The notes under the pieces were generated by a model. The model did not search any database and was not told the origin of the DNA. It was given only the letters and a program-made list of their open reading frames with translations. Positions 9,001 to 16,833 of a stretch of 25,643 nucleotides of DNA are shown here, piece by piece. A program made the position numbers and the translations under genes. Origin of the DNA: an uncultured Alistipes sp. (GTDB lineage: Bacteria; Bacteroidota; Bacteroidia; Bacteroidales; Rikenellaceae); assembly GCA_900768015.1 (NCBI GenBank), contig CAAGBI010000053.1, positions 1-25,643 of the forward strand. The letters run 5' to 3'. Position 1 is the stretch's first letter. Every line of letters starts with the position of its first letter.

Positions 9001-10306
9001 CGTTATGTCGCGTCAGTCGGAGTTCCGCATCGTTGATCCTCACACCGATATTACACTCTATACCCACGCATTGCCTTACGGTGCTACGCTCTTCATGAAG
9101 GATGGCGCCGAGGTTAAGAAGGGCGATATGATCTGTGAGTGGGATCCCTACAACGCAGTTATCATCGCCGAGAACGAGGGTAAGATTGTCTACGAGAGCG
9201 TCATCGAGGGTGTTACATACCGCGAGGAGCGCGACGAGCAGACAGGTCTTTCTGAGCGCGTAGTTATCGAGTCTAAGGATAAGACTAAGAACCCTGTTAT
9301 CAAGATTGTTAACAAGGATGGTGACGAGATTAAGTCATACAACTTGCCTGTTAACGCACATATCATGGTTAAGAATAGCGCCAAGATTCACGCTGGCGAC
9401 ATCCTTATCAAGATTCCTCGTGCTGTAGGTAAGACTGGTGGCGATATCACCGGTGGTTTGCCTCGAGTAACCGAGTTGTTCGAGGCGCGTAACCCATCGA
9501 ACCCCGCAATCGTTTCGGAGATCGACGGTGAGGTAACATTCGGCAAGATTAAGCGTGGTAACCGCGAGATTATCATCACATCTAAGGATGGCGATGTTAA
9601 GCGCTACCTCGTGCCATTGTCACGCCAGATTATCGTTCAGGAGAACGACTTCGTGCGTGCAGGTATGGCGTTGTCGGATGGCGCAATCACTCCTGGTGAC
9701 ATCTTGCGTATCCTCGGTCCTACCAAGGTTCAGGAGTACATCGTGAACGAGGTACAGGAGGTTTACCGTATGCAGGGTGTAAAGATTAACGATAAGCACT
9801 TTGAGGTTATCGTACGCCAGATGATGTCGAAGGTTAAGATTGAGGATCCAGGTGATACTCGCTTCTTCGAGGATCAGGTTGTTGACAAGTGGGAGTTCAT
9901 GGATGTCAACGACGAGCTCTACGACAAGGTTGTTGTTACCAACGCTGGTGACTCACAGAATGTTCAGGCTGGTCAGATCATCTCGTTGCGTAAGTTGCGC
10001 GATGAGAACTCAGGCCTCAAGCGTCGTGATATGGCTCTTGTTGAGGTTCGTCCTATCGTTCCTGCAACTTCTAACCAGGTGCTTCAGGGTATCACTCGTG
10101 CTGCATTGCAGACATCGAGCTTCATCTCTGCGGCGTCGTTCCAGGAGACAACCAAGGTTCTTAACGAGGCCGCTATCCAGGCTAAGTCAGACGACTTGGT
10201 TAACCTCAAGGAGAATGTCATCACAGGTAATCCTATCCCTGGTGGTACAGGTCTCCGCGACTACGACGACTTGGTTGTAGGACTTAAGTCAGAGATTGCG
10301 GAGTAA
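6062..10306 (+). CDS. rpoC: RNA polymerase beta' subunit
   Basis: RpoC carries the active-site Mg of RNA polymerase. The 1414-residue product shows the N-terminal zinc site (Cys66, Cys68, Cys81, Cys84), the absolutely conserved NADFDGDQMAVH motif with metal-binding Asp472, Asp474 and Asp476, the second zinc site (Cys816, Cys890, Cys897, Cys900), and the bridge/trigger region GEPGTQLTLRTFHVGG. An in-frame TTG at 6053 would add three residues, but the ATG at 6062 (MSFNRDNNKMSSYSRISIG) matches family N-termini. Co-transcribed with rpoB. Transcription probably ends at the palindromic element that starts 7 nt after the stop. Confidence 0.97.
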   Translation: MSFNRDNNKMSSYSRISIGLASPEEIRAQSSGEVLKPETINYRTYKPERDGLFCERIFGPVKDYECHCGKYKRIRYKGIVCDRCGVEVTEKKVRRERMGHISLVVPVVHIWYFRSLPSKIGYLLGIPSKKLEAIIYYERYVVINAGAAKEQGVERLQTLSEKEYLDIVAALPKGNQALADDDPEKFVAEMGGEAILTLLKQVDLDTMSYQLRDRASKETSQQRKTEALKCLNVIESFRASNGKNRPEWMVLTDIPVIPPELRPLVPLDGGRFATSDLNDLYRRVIIRNNRLKRLIEIKAPEVILRNEKRMLQEAVDSLFDNSRKSNAVKNESNRPLKSLSDSLKGKQGRFRQNLLGKRVDYSARSVIVVGPELKMHEMGIPKDMAAELYKPFVIRKLIERGIVKTVKSAKKIIDRKDPVIWGILENVIKGHPVLMNRAPTLHRLGIQAFQPKLIEGKAMQLHPLSCTAFNADFDGDQMAVHLPLGNAAILEAQLLMLGSHNVLNPANGAPITVPSQDMVLGLYYITKPRPGVKGTGLKFYGPEEAIIAYNEKRAALHAVVHCRVRDLDENGNEVYVIKETTIGRILFNQNVPAEVGYINEVLTKRSLRDIIAVVMKKAGADKVAKFLDDIKNMGYRMAFQGGLSFNLDAVVIPDVKEQLINEGYAAADAVIDDYNMGLITNNERYNQIVDIWTNINNKLTSQVINTLKSDQDGFNPVYMMLDSGARGSKEQIRQLSGMRGLMAKPQKSGVEGGQQVIENPILSNFKEGLSVLEYFISTHGARKGLADTALKTADAGYLTRRLVDVAQDVIINEEDCGTLRGLTATAIKRNEDVVQTLYERIIGRTALNDVIHPITGEVICEAGAEITEEIAEAIDKSPIESVEIRSVLTCEARRGVCAKCYGRNLATARMVQKGEVVGVIAAQSIGEPGTQLTLRTFHVGGVAGGSTVETNVVSKYEGRLEIDDLRTIKGKNSAGEAIDLVMSRQSEFRIVDPHTDITLYTHALPYGATLFMKDGAEVKKGDMICEWDPYNAVIIAENEGKIVYESVIEGVTYREERDEQTGLSERVVIESKDKTKNPVIKIVNKDGDEIKSYNLPVNAHIMVKNSAKIHAGDILIKIPRAVGKTGGDITGGLPRVTELFEARNPSNPAIVSEIDGEVTFGKIKRGNREIIITSKDGDVKRYLVPLSRQIIVQENDFVRAGMALSDGAITPGDILRILGPTKVQEYIVNEVQEVYRMQGVKINDKHFEVIVRQMMSKVKIEDPGDTRFFEDQVVDKWEFMDVNDELYDKVVVTNAGDSQNVQAGQIISLRKLRDENSGLKRRDMALVEVRPIVPATSNQVLQGITRAALQTSSFISAASFQETTKVLNEAAIQAKSDDLVNLKENVITGNPIPGGTGLRDYDDLVVGLKSEIAE

Positions 10307-10313
10307 TTCCTAT

Positions 10314-10441
10314 AATTTCTTGAGATAAGGGCGCATCTGCGGCCTTTCAATCAAAGCCCCGAATGGAATGTACGATAAGTACTATCCATCCGGGGCTTTC
10401 TCATGTCAAGGCCACATCTGCAACCCTTCTGTCAAGAAATT
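10314..10441 (+). repeat. Palindromic element copy A (128 bp), after rpoC
   Basis: The outermost arms AATTTCTTGA and TCAAGAAATT are perfectly complementary. Inside them AAGGG pairs with CCCTT and GGCCTT with AAGGCC, enclosing a central hairpin at 10353-10399. The same architecture, in the same orientation relative to the upstream gene, recurs after infC (17462-17591) with different but still complementary arm sequences. Shorter relatives lie at 17593-17638 and 20243-20287. Best described as a dispersed REP-like or structured 3'-UTR element. Confidence 0.8.
10353..10399 (+). terminator. rpoC terminator hairpin (core of element A)
   Basis: AAAGCCCCG pairs with CGGGGCTTT. Inside lie ATGGA/TCCAT, then GTAC/GTAC around a GATAA loop. 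The A-tract/T-tract flanks make it usable as an intrinsic terminator, possibly in both directions, which suits its position between convergent genes. Confidence 0.75.
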
Positions 10442-10469
10442 GGGTTGTGGTGCTAATGTTGCAATATTT

Positions 10470-10512
10470 TTAGGGAGTATAGCGCGAATATCAATCTCGC
10501 TATACTCCCTAA
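10470..10512. repeat. Perfect 15-bp inverted repeat between convergent genes
   Basis: TTAGGGAGTATAGCG at 10470-10484 and its exact complement CGCTATACTCCCTAA at 10498-10512 flank a 13-nt loop. It lies 27 nt beyond the stop of the minus-strand LicD/GT2 gene. Neither side has a proper T tract, so it is not a textbook intrinsic terminator. The right side continues into 10505-10529, which is nearly the reverse complement of the repeat after rpsA (20331-20354). Confidence 0.65.
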
Positions 10513-10538
10513 TCTCCTTAAATTCACTATGTTCTGCG

Positions 10539-12326
10539 TTATAAACCCTTGCGCGATATTGCCCAGGCAAGCAGCGCGTAGAGACCATCTGCCACTGGGC
10601 GCAATGCCTTGGGTAGGGCGTTGAGCAGGCGTAGGCGGCGCAGCTGACGGCGTGAGCGTGTGGTGTAGGCGAACACCTCCGCGGCGTCTCGGGCATCCTT
10701 CGTGCCTCCGCGCACGCTCTGCGTGATGGCCTTGCCGATGGCTATGCGCGCGATATACTCGTTGAGGACGGCATCGCCATTGGGCGCGTATAGCTCCTTG
10801 AGGGTGTGTGTGCTCTGCTCCGCGCGGTAGATGGCTGCCGAGCGGTTGCTCGCGGTGCGCGAGTAGCGCACAAGCGACATGGGTGAGAAGCAGAACTTCG
10901 CCCCTTGCTGCACCATCCTTACCCATAACCACTGGTCCTCGCCTATGCGCATGCCCTCTGGGAAACCTCCCGCGCGCAGCACCGCCTCGCGGCGTAGTGT
11001 CGCGGTTGAGGGGATAATGGGGTAGCGGCGCATGAGTGCCTCCTCGGCGATGTTTATATATCCCTCGGTCGTAGGCACTGGGGCTGCGACACGCTGCGTG
11101 CCGTTCACGATGTCGAAGGCCGTAGCGTAGGCATCCGCCTCGGGGTAATACTCCATAAGTCGGCACACCTCGGCGATATATCCCGTGAGCCACATGTCGT
11201 CGGCATCGAGAAGGGCTATATAGTCGCCCTTGGCCTCCGTAATACCGCGGTTGCGTGCTGCGCTGACACCGTTATTTGGCTGAGTAATAAGGCGTATGCC
11301 CGCCTCGGGGTGCTCGGCGATGATGCGCTCAACGATTGCGCGCGACCCATCCGTAGAGCCGTCATCCACAACGATAATCTCGCCAGGTGCGAGGCTCTGC
11401 TCCACAACTGAGCGCAGTGCGCGCTCCACCTCCGCCTCCTTATTATATAGCGGCATCACAACCGATATGCGCGCTGACTCCTCGGTCTGCACCCTGCGGC
11501 CGAAGCACAAGATTTCGGGTGCGTGGTTGAGGCGCTTCTCCTCTGGGAGCCACTTCTGTATGTCGCCATAGTGGCTGCGCAGGTAGGTCTCAAGGTCGCT
11601 CGGTGCCCACACCTCCATAGCGCCCAACTTGCGGCGCTCGGGGTTGTTAATAGCCTCCACGGCAATCATATCCTTGGGCATGCGCACGATGTTGTAATAC
11701 TTCGCATCCGTGCCGTTATAGCGCGTAAGCTCTCGCCTCAATTTGCTGTATATCTGCTCTTTACTATGTGTTGCCGTTACGAGGCGTATCGCTAAACACG
11801 ACAACCAACTCTTGGGCAGCACGACACCGTTGTTCGCTCTTCCGAACCACCTCCATAGCCATACGCTCTTTGCCATGAAGCAGTTGACCCAGAAGCCCAC
11901 CTTAGCGCGTTGCTTGCGGCGCAGTGCCTCCTCATCGGGGACAAGGTCATAGGGGAAGATGTCGATGTAGATACCCTCCTCGATGGGCATGCTCACCCAC
12001 TCGCGCTCCAAGAAGCGGGTACTACGCTTGCGCACCTTGGCAAAGTAGAAGGGGGTGTCGCGCTCCGTTGTAAACTCTTGAAGCACATAGCCTTCGCCGA
12101 GGAGTGCGGGTGCCTCGCGGAGGAAGCGCTCATAGTTCTCGCGCGTCATGCCGAGGTCAACATCGTCATCCCAGGGCACAATATCCTCGAAGAAGTGCGC
12201 GCCTATGGCCGTGCCACCCTGAATGAAGTAGGGTATGCCCGCCTTGTCGCACACGCGCACCACCTCGCGAAGAACATCGTATAGCTCCTCGTGTAGGTGT
12301 CGTAGTATCTCGGCGTTGTATTTCAT
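10539..12326 (-). CDS. LicD-family phosphotransferase fused to GT2 glycosyltransferase
   Basis: This 595-residue protein joins two enzymes. Residues about 1-275 look like LicD/fukutin-type phosphotransferases (nucleotidyltransferase fold): GGTAIGAHFFEDIVPWDDDVDLG has the GG and DxD metal site (WDDDVD at 52-57), then DIFPYD at 122-127 and the C-terminal YLRSHYGDIQKWLPEEKR. LicD enzymes move phosphocholine or similar phospho-groups onto glycans. Residues about 286-500 are a family-2 glycosyltransferase: SVVMPLYNKE, DDGSTDGS (321-328), DADD (374-377) and a later GEDQWLW. No membrane segment is evident, so it is probably cytosolic. Its ATG shares one base with the stop of the LuxE-like gene (TAATG), indicating translational coupling. 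It probably both adds a sugar and a phospho-substituent to a surface glycan; the actual donor and acceptor are unknown. Confidence 0.85.
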   Translation of the reverse strand: MKYNAEILRHLHEELYDVLREVVRVCDKAGIPYFIQGGTAIGAHFFEDIVPWDDDVDLGMTRENYERFLREAPALLGEGYVLQEFTTERDTPFYFAKVRKRSTRFLEREWVSMPIEEGIYIDIFPYDLVPDEEALRRKQRAKVGFWVNCFMAKSVWLWRWFGRANNGVVLPKSWLSCLAIRLVTATHSKEQIYSKLRRELTRYNGTDAKYYNIVRMPKDMIAVEAINNPERRKLGAMEVWAPSDLETYLRSHYGDIQKWLPEEKRLNHAPEILCFGRRVQTEESARISVVMPLYNKEAEVERALRSVVEQSLAPGEIIVVDDGSTDGSRAIVERIIAEHPEAGIRLITQPNNGVSAARNRGITEAKGDYIALLDADDMWLTGYIAEVCRLMEYYPEADAYATAFDIVNGTQRVAAPVPTTEGYINIAEEALMRRYPIIPSTATLRREAVLRAGGFPEGMRIGEDQWLWVRMVQQGAKFCFSPMSLVRYSRTASNRSAAIYRAEQSTHTLKELYAPNGDAVLNEYIARIAIGKAITQSVRGGTKDARDAAEVFAYTTRSRRQLRRLRLLNALPKALRPVADGLYALLAWAISRKGL

Positions 12327-13297
12327 TACATGTTGTGTACTAAAAGGTTACAGCCGCGGATGTCGCTGCCCGCAATGCGCCCCTCAATCATGAAACTACC
12401 ATCCTCGTACAAGCGTCCCATGTCCTCGGTCTGGATAAAGGCGCATGATGAGAGGTTGGCAAGGTCGATAATGTCGATGCCACCGCGTGTGGGGGTGTGG
12501 TCGAAGGGGTCGTTAACATCGCGCACCATCACGCGCATCCACTTCGGCGCGCGGAAGATGCCCTCGCCCGCGGAGTATGCCTGCGATGTAAGCTCCGCCA
12601 TGCCGTACTCCGAGTGTATGCGCTCCACGCCAAAGCCCTCGGTGAGGATGGCGTGCAACTCGCTCTTCGATAGCTCCTTGCGGCGACCCTTCATGCCGCC
12701 CGTCTCCATGACGATGGTGTTCTGGAGTTTGGGTGCGTACTGCTCTGCCACATCCCATAAGGCATAACTCACGCCAAGTAGAATCTTGGGCTTGGGGTCT
12801 GCCTCAATGTCGGCAATAAGGCGCTCATAATCATTGAGATAAAAACCTCCCGAGCCGCACTCCTTGATAAGTGTGTCGACCATATATACCAGCGACGAAC
12901 CCTCACGCTCCAAGTAGTTGGGTAGTAGGCCGTAGATGCTCCACTTCGCGGGCTCGCCATAGAACTCCTTGAATGCCGCGGTAAAGGTCTTGCGGTAGGC
13001 CTCCAGCGATGCCATCATGTGGCGCGAGGCTACGGTAGAGCCTGTATTGCTCGAGGTGAAGACAATCTCGGGGGCCTCCGTGCCGCAATATACATCGGTC
13101 GACTTAAAGAGGCGGATGGGCATAAAGGGTATCTCCTCAACGCTCTGTACCTCTGCGGGGTCGATGCCGAGTAGCTCAACATAGCGGCGGTAGGGCTCGC
13201 AGTGCTCACTCTGGTAGCGAAATAGCTCAAGGGCGCACGCCTCGAACTCAGCCTCGGAGCCGATGGATAGTATGGTGTCGATGTTTAACATAGTCAT
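12326..13297 (-). CDS. LuxE-like acyl-protein synthetase
   Basis: The 323 residues resemble LuxE and related adenylate-forming enzymes, which activate a carboxylic acid with ATP and pass it to a protein or other acceptor. Visible motifs: TSSNTGST (81-88, nucleotide loop), METGGMKGRRKEL (197-209), SEYGMAELTSQAYS (229-242) and the C-terminal GRIAGSDIRGCNLLV. True LuxE feeds fatty acid to luciferase reduction. No lux genes are here, and Bacteroidetes homologues are usually found with glycan or surface-polymer genes, so an acyl-activating role in surface modification is more likely (inference). ATG at 13297 is used; ATG at 13291 is an alternative. It is the first gene of a two-gene operon driven by the promoter at 13320-13350. 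Confidence 0.8.
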   Translation of the reverse strand: MTMLNIDTILSIGSEAEFEACALELFRYQSEHCEPYRRYVELLGIDPAEVQSVEEIPFMPIRLFKSTDVYCGTEAPEIVFTSSNTGSTVASRHMMASLEAYRKTFTAAFKEFYGEPAKWSIYGLLPNYLEREGSSLVYMVDTLIKECGSGGFYLNDYERLIADIEADPKPKILLGVSYALWDVAEQYAPKLQNTIVMETGGMKGRRKELSKSELHAILTEGFGVERIHSEYGMAELTSQAYSAGEGIFRAPKWMRVMVRDVNDPFDHTPTRGGIDIIDLANLSSCAFIQTEDMGRLYEDGSFMIEGRIAGSDIRGCNLLVHNM

Positions 13298-13319
13298 TCG
13301 TAGTCTAAACTCTAATCCA

Positions 13320-13350
13320 CAAAGTTACATTTTTTCTGCGATAATGCCAA
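13320..13350 (-). promoter_or_regulatory. Promoter of the luxE-like/licD-GT2 operon
   Basis: Read on the minus strand, TAACTTTG (13327-13320) matches the Bacteroidetes -7 consensus TAnnTTTG, with a TTG 20 nt further upstream (13350-13348). It lies 22 nt before the ATG at 13297. Confidence 0.65.
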
Positions 13351-13356
13351 CAAATA

Positions 13357-13370
13357 TTAGCATTTGCTAA
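13357..13370. promoter_or_regulatory. Dyad between divergent promoters
   Basis: TTAGC-ATTT-GCTAA lies between the -33 elements of the two divergent promoters. It could be a shared operator or an incidental small hairpin; five base pairs is weak evidence. Confidence 0.3.
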
Positions 13371-13389
13371 AAAATAACTGGGTAACCTC

Positions 13390-13419
13390 TTGTATTTTGC
13401 ACATGTTTTTGTATATTTG
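13390..13419 (+). promoter_or_regulatory. Promoter of pdxA
   Basis: TTG at 13390-13392, exactly 19 nt, then TATATTTG at 13412-13419: a complete match to the Bacteroidetes primary-sigma consensus (TTG-N19-TAnnTTTG). It lies 21 nt before the pdxA ATG, so the leader is very short. It probably drives pdxA and the downstream genes. Confidence 0.8.
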
Positions 13420-13440
13420 TAATTTGAAACGGATGAAACT

Positions 13441-14532
13441 ATGAGTAAGAGACTTAAGATAGGTATTACACAAGGCGACACCAACGGTGTGGGCTGGGAG
13501 GTAATACTCAAGATATTTTCAGATAATCGCCTCGCGGAGTTGTTCACTCCCGTCATCTACGGCTCAAGCGTCGCTGCGGCATTCTACCAGAAGCGCTTGA
13601 ACGACATCGAACCCGTTAAGTTCGTGGTTGTGGAGGGCGCAGAGCGTGCTCAGCAGGGTCGCGTAAACCTCGTGGAGTGTGGCGCAAAGGAGCTCTCGGT
13701 GACACCTGGTAAGCCCTCAAAGGCGGGTGGTGAGGCTGCGGCTGCGGCACTTAACAGGGCGATTGAGGAGCTTAAAAGCGGCGCTATCGACGCAATGGTG
13801 ACAGCGCCCATCGACAAGGAGATGATTCAGAGCGAGTCGTTCTCATATACGGGTCACACGGAGTTCCTTGCAAAGGAGCTTGAGGGCGAGCCCCTGATGA
13901 TTATGGCTTCGGAGCTTATGCGCGTGGGCCTTGCTACAATCCATGTCCCCGTGGCGAAGGTTGCCGAGTCGCTCTCGAAGGAGCTTATCGTCGAGCGCAT
14001 CAACCAGATGAATGACTCTATGCGTCAGGATTTTGGCGTTGTTCGCCCCAAGGTGGCGGTGTTGGCACTCAACCCCCACGCTGGTGATGGCGGCCTACTC
14101 GGCAAGGAGGAAGAGGAGATTATCAAGCCCGCAATTGTTGAGGCATACGAGGCTGGCGTATTGGCATTTGGCCCCTTCGCAGCAGATGGCTTCTTCGCTT
14201 CGGGTCAGTTCAAAAACTACGATGCCATCCTCGCCATGTACCACGACCAGGGTCTTGCGCCATTTAAGACGCTTACGCCCAACGGCGTTAACTTCACAGC
14301 GTCGCTCTCAGAGGTGCGTACATCGCCCGACCATGGCGTGGCGTACGACATCGCGGGTAAGGGCGTAGCGGATGAACAGTCTATGCGTAACGCCATTTAC
14401 GACGCTATCGACATCGTGCAGCGCCGCAGAGAGTGGGCAGAGTGGAACTCTAACCCCTTGCAGCACTTCGAGCGTGAGAAGGGTAGGGATATTTCGATTA
14501 AGGACCTCCCCGAGCAGGAGCATAACGACTAA
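13441..14532 (+). CDS. pdxA: 4-hydroxythreonine-4-phosphate dehydrogenase
   Basis: PdxA oxidises 4-phosphohydroxy-L-threonine with NAD in the DXP-dependent pyridoxal-phosphate pathway; its product is condensed by PdxJ. The 363 residues show GITQGDTNGVGWEV near the N-terminus (the family GDPxGIGPE motif in its Bacteroidetes form), and metal ligands His139 (in GHTEF), His213 (in NPHAGDGG) and His268 (in YHDQGLAPFK), at spacing like the E. coli ligands 136/211/266. SEVRTSPDHGVAYDIAGKG near the C-terminus is also typical. The ATG at 13441 directly follows the promoter. A small membrane-protein gene begins 12 nt after the stop. Confidence 0.96.
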   Translation: MSKRLKIGITQGDTNGVGWEVILKIFSDNRLAELFTPVIYGSSVAAAFYQKRLNDIEPVKFVVVEGAERAQQGRVNLVECGAKELSVTPGKPSKAGGEAAAAALNRAIEELKSGAIDAMVTAPIDKEMIQSESFSYTGHTEFLAKELEGEPLMIMASELMRVGLATIHVPVAKVAESLSKELIVERINQMNDSMRQDFGVVRPKVAVLALNPHAGDGGLLGKEEEEIIKPAIVEAYEAGVLAFGPFAADGFFASGQFKNYDAILAMYHDQGLAPFKTLTPNGVNFTASLSEVRTSPDHGVAYDIAGKGVADEQSMRNAIYDAIDIVQRRREWAEWNSNPLQHFEREKGRDISIKDLPEQEHND

Positions 14533-14544
14533 AGCCGAATAGGA

Positions 14545-14754
14545 ATGAAAGGTGTAAAGATTAAGTGCTGGGTGATGATAATCATCGCGGCGACAATTCT
14601 CGGCGTTGCGGTGTCGCAGTGTGTGATGTGGTGGAAGCCCGCCGACTCAACAGAGTGGATAAAGTGGTCTATAGATGTGCTTTGTGCTGTTGTGGCCATT
14701 GTCTACATCTCGAAATATGCTCAAATGCTGAGAATTATTAACAAAGAGGAGTAA
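14545..14754 (+). CDS. Small two-helix membrane protein, unknown function
   Basis: I do not recognise this 69-residue protein. It has two hydrophobic stretches, about residues 8-30 and 41-58, separated by a short polar loop (KPADSTEWIK), and a charged tail ending NKEE, so a hairpin in the inner membrane is likely. It starts 12 nt after pdxA and ends about 90 nt before thrS, suggesting co-transcription with pdxA. Coding status rests on the tight spacing, ATG start and sensible membrane topology; no motif supports a function. Confidence 0.65.
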   Translation: MKGVKIKCWVMIIIAATILGVAVSQCVMWWKPADSTEWIKWSIDVLCAVVAIVYISKYAQMLRIINKEE

Positions 14755-14843
14755 ACAAGGAGTGCAGCTGAGTAGTAATCCGTCTCGTTATTGTGGAGCT
14801 ACGAAGGCACTCAAAACATAAACAATTAAAAACTATTATTATC

Positions 14844-16790
14844 ATGGTTAAAGTAACCTTTCCCGATGGCTCGGTAAGAGAGTTTGCCAAAGGGACTACT
14901 GCCTTTCAGGTGGCAGAGAGCATCAGCCCTCGTTTAGCTGCTGACTCACTCGCAGCCGAGGTAAACGGCGCAACTGTAGATATGATGCGCCCAATTGATT
15001 GTGACTGTACAATCAAATTCTTCAAGTGGGACGACGCAGAGGGTAAGCACGCCTTCTGGCACACATCTTCACACCTCTTGGCTGAGGCGTTGGAGGCTTT
15101 GTATCCCGGCATTAAGTTCGGTATCGGTCCCGCTATTGACAACGGTTTCTACTACGATGTAGACTCGCCCGTAGCGATTACGGAGGCTGACCTCGAGAAG
15201 ATTGAGGCAAAGATGGTGGAGCTCTCACGCAACAAGGAGGCTCTCGTGCGCACAGAGGTCTCTAAGGCCGAGGCGCTCAAGACCTTCACAGAGAAGGGCG
15301 ACCAGTACAAGGTTGAGCTTATCACCGACCTTGAGGATGGTACCATCTCGTTCTACACTAACGGCGCATTTACAGACCTATGTCGTGGTCCACATATCCC
15401 CAACACGGGTTATATCAAGGCTATCAAGCTTACATCTATCGCAGGTGCATACTGGCGTGGTAACGAGAAGAACAAGATGCTTACTCGTATCTACGGCGTA
15501 TCGTTCCCCAAGAAGGCGATGCTCGACGAGCACCTCGCATTGTTGGAGGAGGCAAAGAAGCGTGACCACCGTAAGCTCGGTAAGGACCTCGAGTTGTTCA
15601 TGTTCTCACAGCGCGTAGGTCAGGGTCTTCCTATGTGGTTGCCTAAGGGTGCAGAGTTGCGCGACCGCTTGGAGCGTTTCTTGCGCCAGATTCAGAAGGA
15701 GTATGGCTACCAGCAGGTTATCACTCCCCACATCGGTAACAAGGACTTGTATGTGACATCTGGTCACTATGCAAAGTATGGTAAGGACTCGTTCCAGCCT
15801 ATCCACACTCCATTCGAGGGTGAGGAGTACCTCTTGAAGCCTATGAACTGCCCCCACCACTGCGAGATCTACCGCTCGAAGCCTCGCTCATACAAGGACC
15901 TCCCTGTTCGCTTGGCAGAGTTCGGTACAGTATATCGTTATGAGCAGTCTGGTGAGTTGCACGGCCTTACTCGTGTGCGCTCATTTACTCAGGACGATGC
16001 TCACCTCTTCGTGCGCCCCGACCAGTTGTTGGAGGAGTTCGAGAAGGTTATCGACATCGTATTGTACATCTTCCGCACATTGAAGTTCGACAACTATACA
16101 GCACAGATTTCGTTGCGCGATCCTAACAATACGGAGAAGTATATCGGTTCGGATGAGAACTGGGCAAAGGCCGAGGGCGCTATCATCCAGGCATGTAAGG
16201 AGAAGGGTCTCAACACCACTGTAGAGCTTGGCGAGGCTGCGTTCTATGGTCCTAAGCTCGACTTCATGGTTAAGGATGCTTTGGGTCGTAGCTGGCAGCT
16301 CGGTACTATCCAGGTTGACTACAACTTGCCCGAGCGCTTCGACCTTACTTATAAGGGCTCAGACGATAAGCTCCACCGTCCTATTATGATTCACCGTGCG
16401 CCATTCGGCTCTATGGAGCGCTTCGTGGCTGTGTTGTTGGAGCACACAGGCGGTAAGTTCCCATTGTGGCTCACTCCCGACCAGGTTGTCGTATTGCCCA
16501 TCTCGGAGAAGTATAACGACTACGCTAATGAGGTAGCGCGCCAGCTCAACAACTGCGATGTCCGCACTCAGGTCGATGACCGTAACGAGAAGATTGGCCG
16601 TAAGATTCGTGATAACGAGCTCAAGCGCATCCCCTACTTGCTCATCGTAGGTGAGAAGGAGGCCGAGGAGAACAAGGTATCTGTTCGTGCACAGGGTGAG
16701 GGCGATAAGGGTCAGATGACCATCGCCGAGTTCGCAGACTTCATGAAGAACCTCGTAGCCCAGGAGATTGAGGCTAACAAGGTGAAATAG
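14844..16790 (+). CDS. thrS: Threonine--tRNA ligase
   Basis: ThrRS charges tRNA-Thr and edits mis-attached serine. The 648 residues contain, in order: TGS domain (about 1-61); editing domain with HTSSH (73-77) and the matching Cys180/His184 (CRGPH); class II catalytic core with MNCPHHC (334-340, zinc ligand Cys336), the motif 2 arginine in GTVYRYEQSG, His387 and His517 as the other zinc ligands; and a C-terminal anticodon-binding domain from about 545. All editing and catalytic residues I looked for are present. An upstream in-frame start at 14793 would add 17 residues with no family match, so ATG 14844 (MVKVTFPDGS) is chosen. infC follows after 43 nt, the common thrS-infC pairing. Confidence 0.97.
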   Translation: MVKVTFPDGSVREFAKGTTAFQVAESISPRLAADSLAAEVNGATVDMMRPIDCDCTIKFFKWDDAEGKHAFWHTSSHLLAEALEALYPGIKFGIGPAIDNGFYYDVDSPVAITEADLEKIEAKMVELSRNKEALVRTEVSKAEALKTFTEKGDQYKVELITDLEDGTISFYTNGAFTDLCRGPHIPNTGYIKAIKLTSIAGAYWRGNEKNKMLTRIYGVSFPKKAMLDEHLALLEEAKKRDHRKLGKDLELFMFSQRVGQGLPMWLPKGAELRDRLERFLRQIQKEYGYQQVITPHIGNKDLYVTSGHYAKYGKDSFQPIHTPFEGEEYLLKPMNCPHHCEIYRSKPRSYKDLPVRLAEFGTVYRYEQSGELHGLTRVRSFTQDDAHLFVRPDQLLEEFEKVIDIVLYIFRTLKFDNYTAQISLRDPNNTEKYIGSDENWAKAEGAIIQACKEKGLNTTVELGEAAFYGPKLDFMVKDALGRSWQLGTIQVDYNLPERFDLTYKGSDDKLHRPIMIHRAPFGSMERFVAVLLEHTGGKFPLWLTPDQVVVLPISEKYNDYANEVARQLNNCDVRTQVDDRNEKIGRKIRDNELKRIPYLLIVGEKEAEENKVSVRAQGEGDKGQMTIAEFADFMKNLVAQEIEANKVK

Positions 16791-16833
16791 CGATAGATAA
16801 GACAGAATTAAGTATAACTAACAATTAACTAAT

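Noticed and set aside
10453..11193. Long minus-strand open frame of 246 codons within the LicD/GT2 gene
   Set aside because: It lies in another frame of a clearly coding gene with intact GT2 motifs, and its product is low-complexity Arg/His/Gly-rich sequence.
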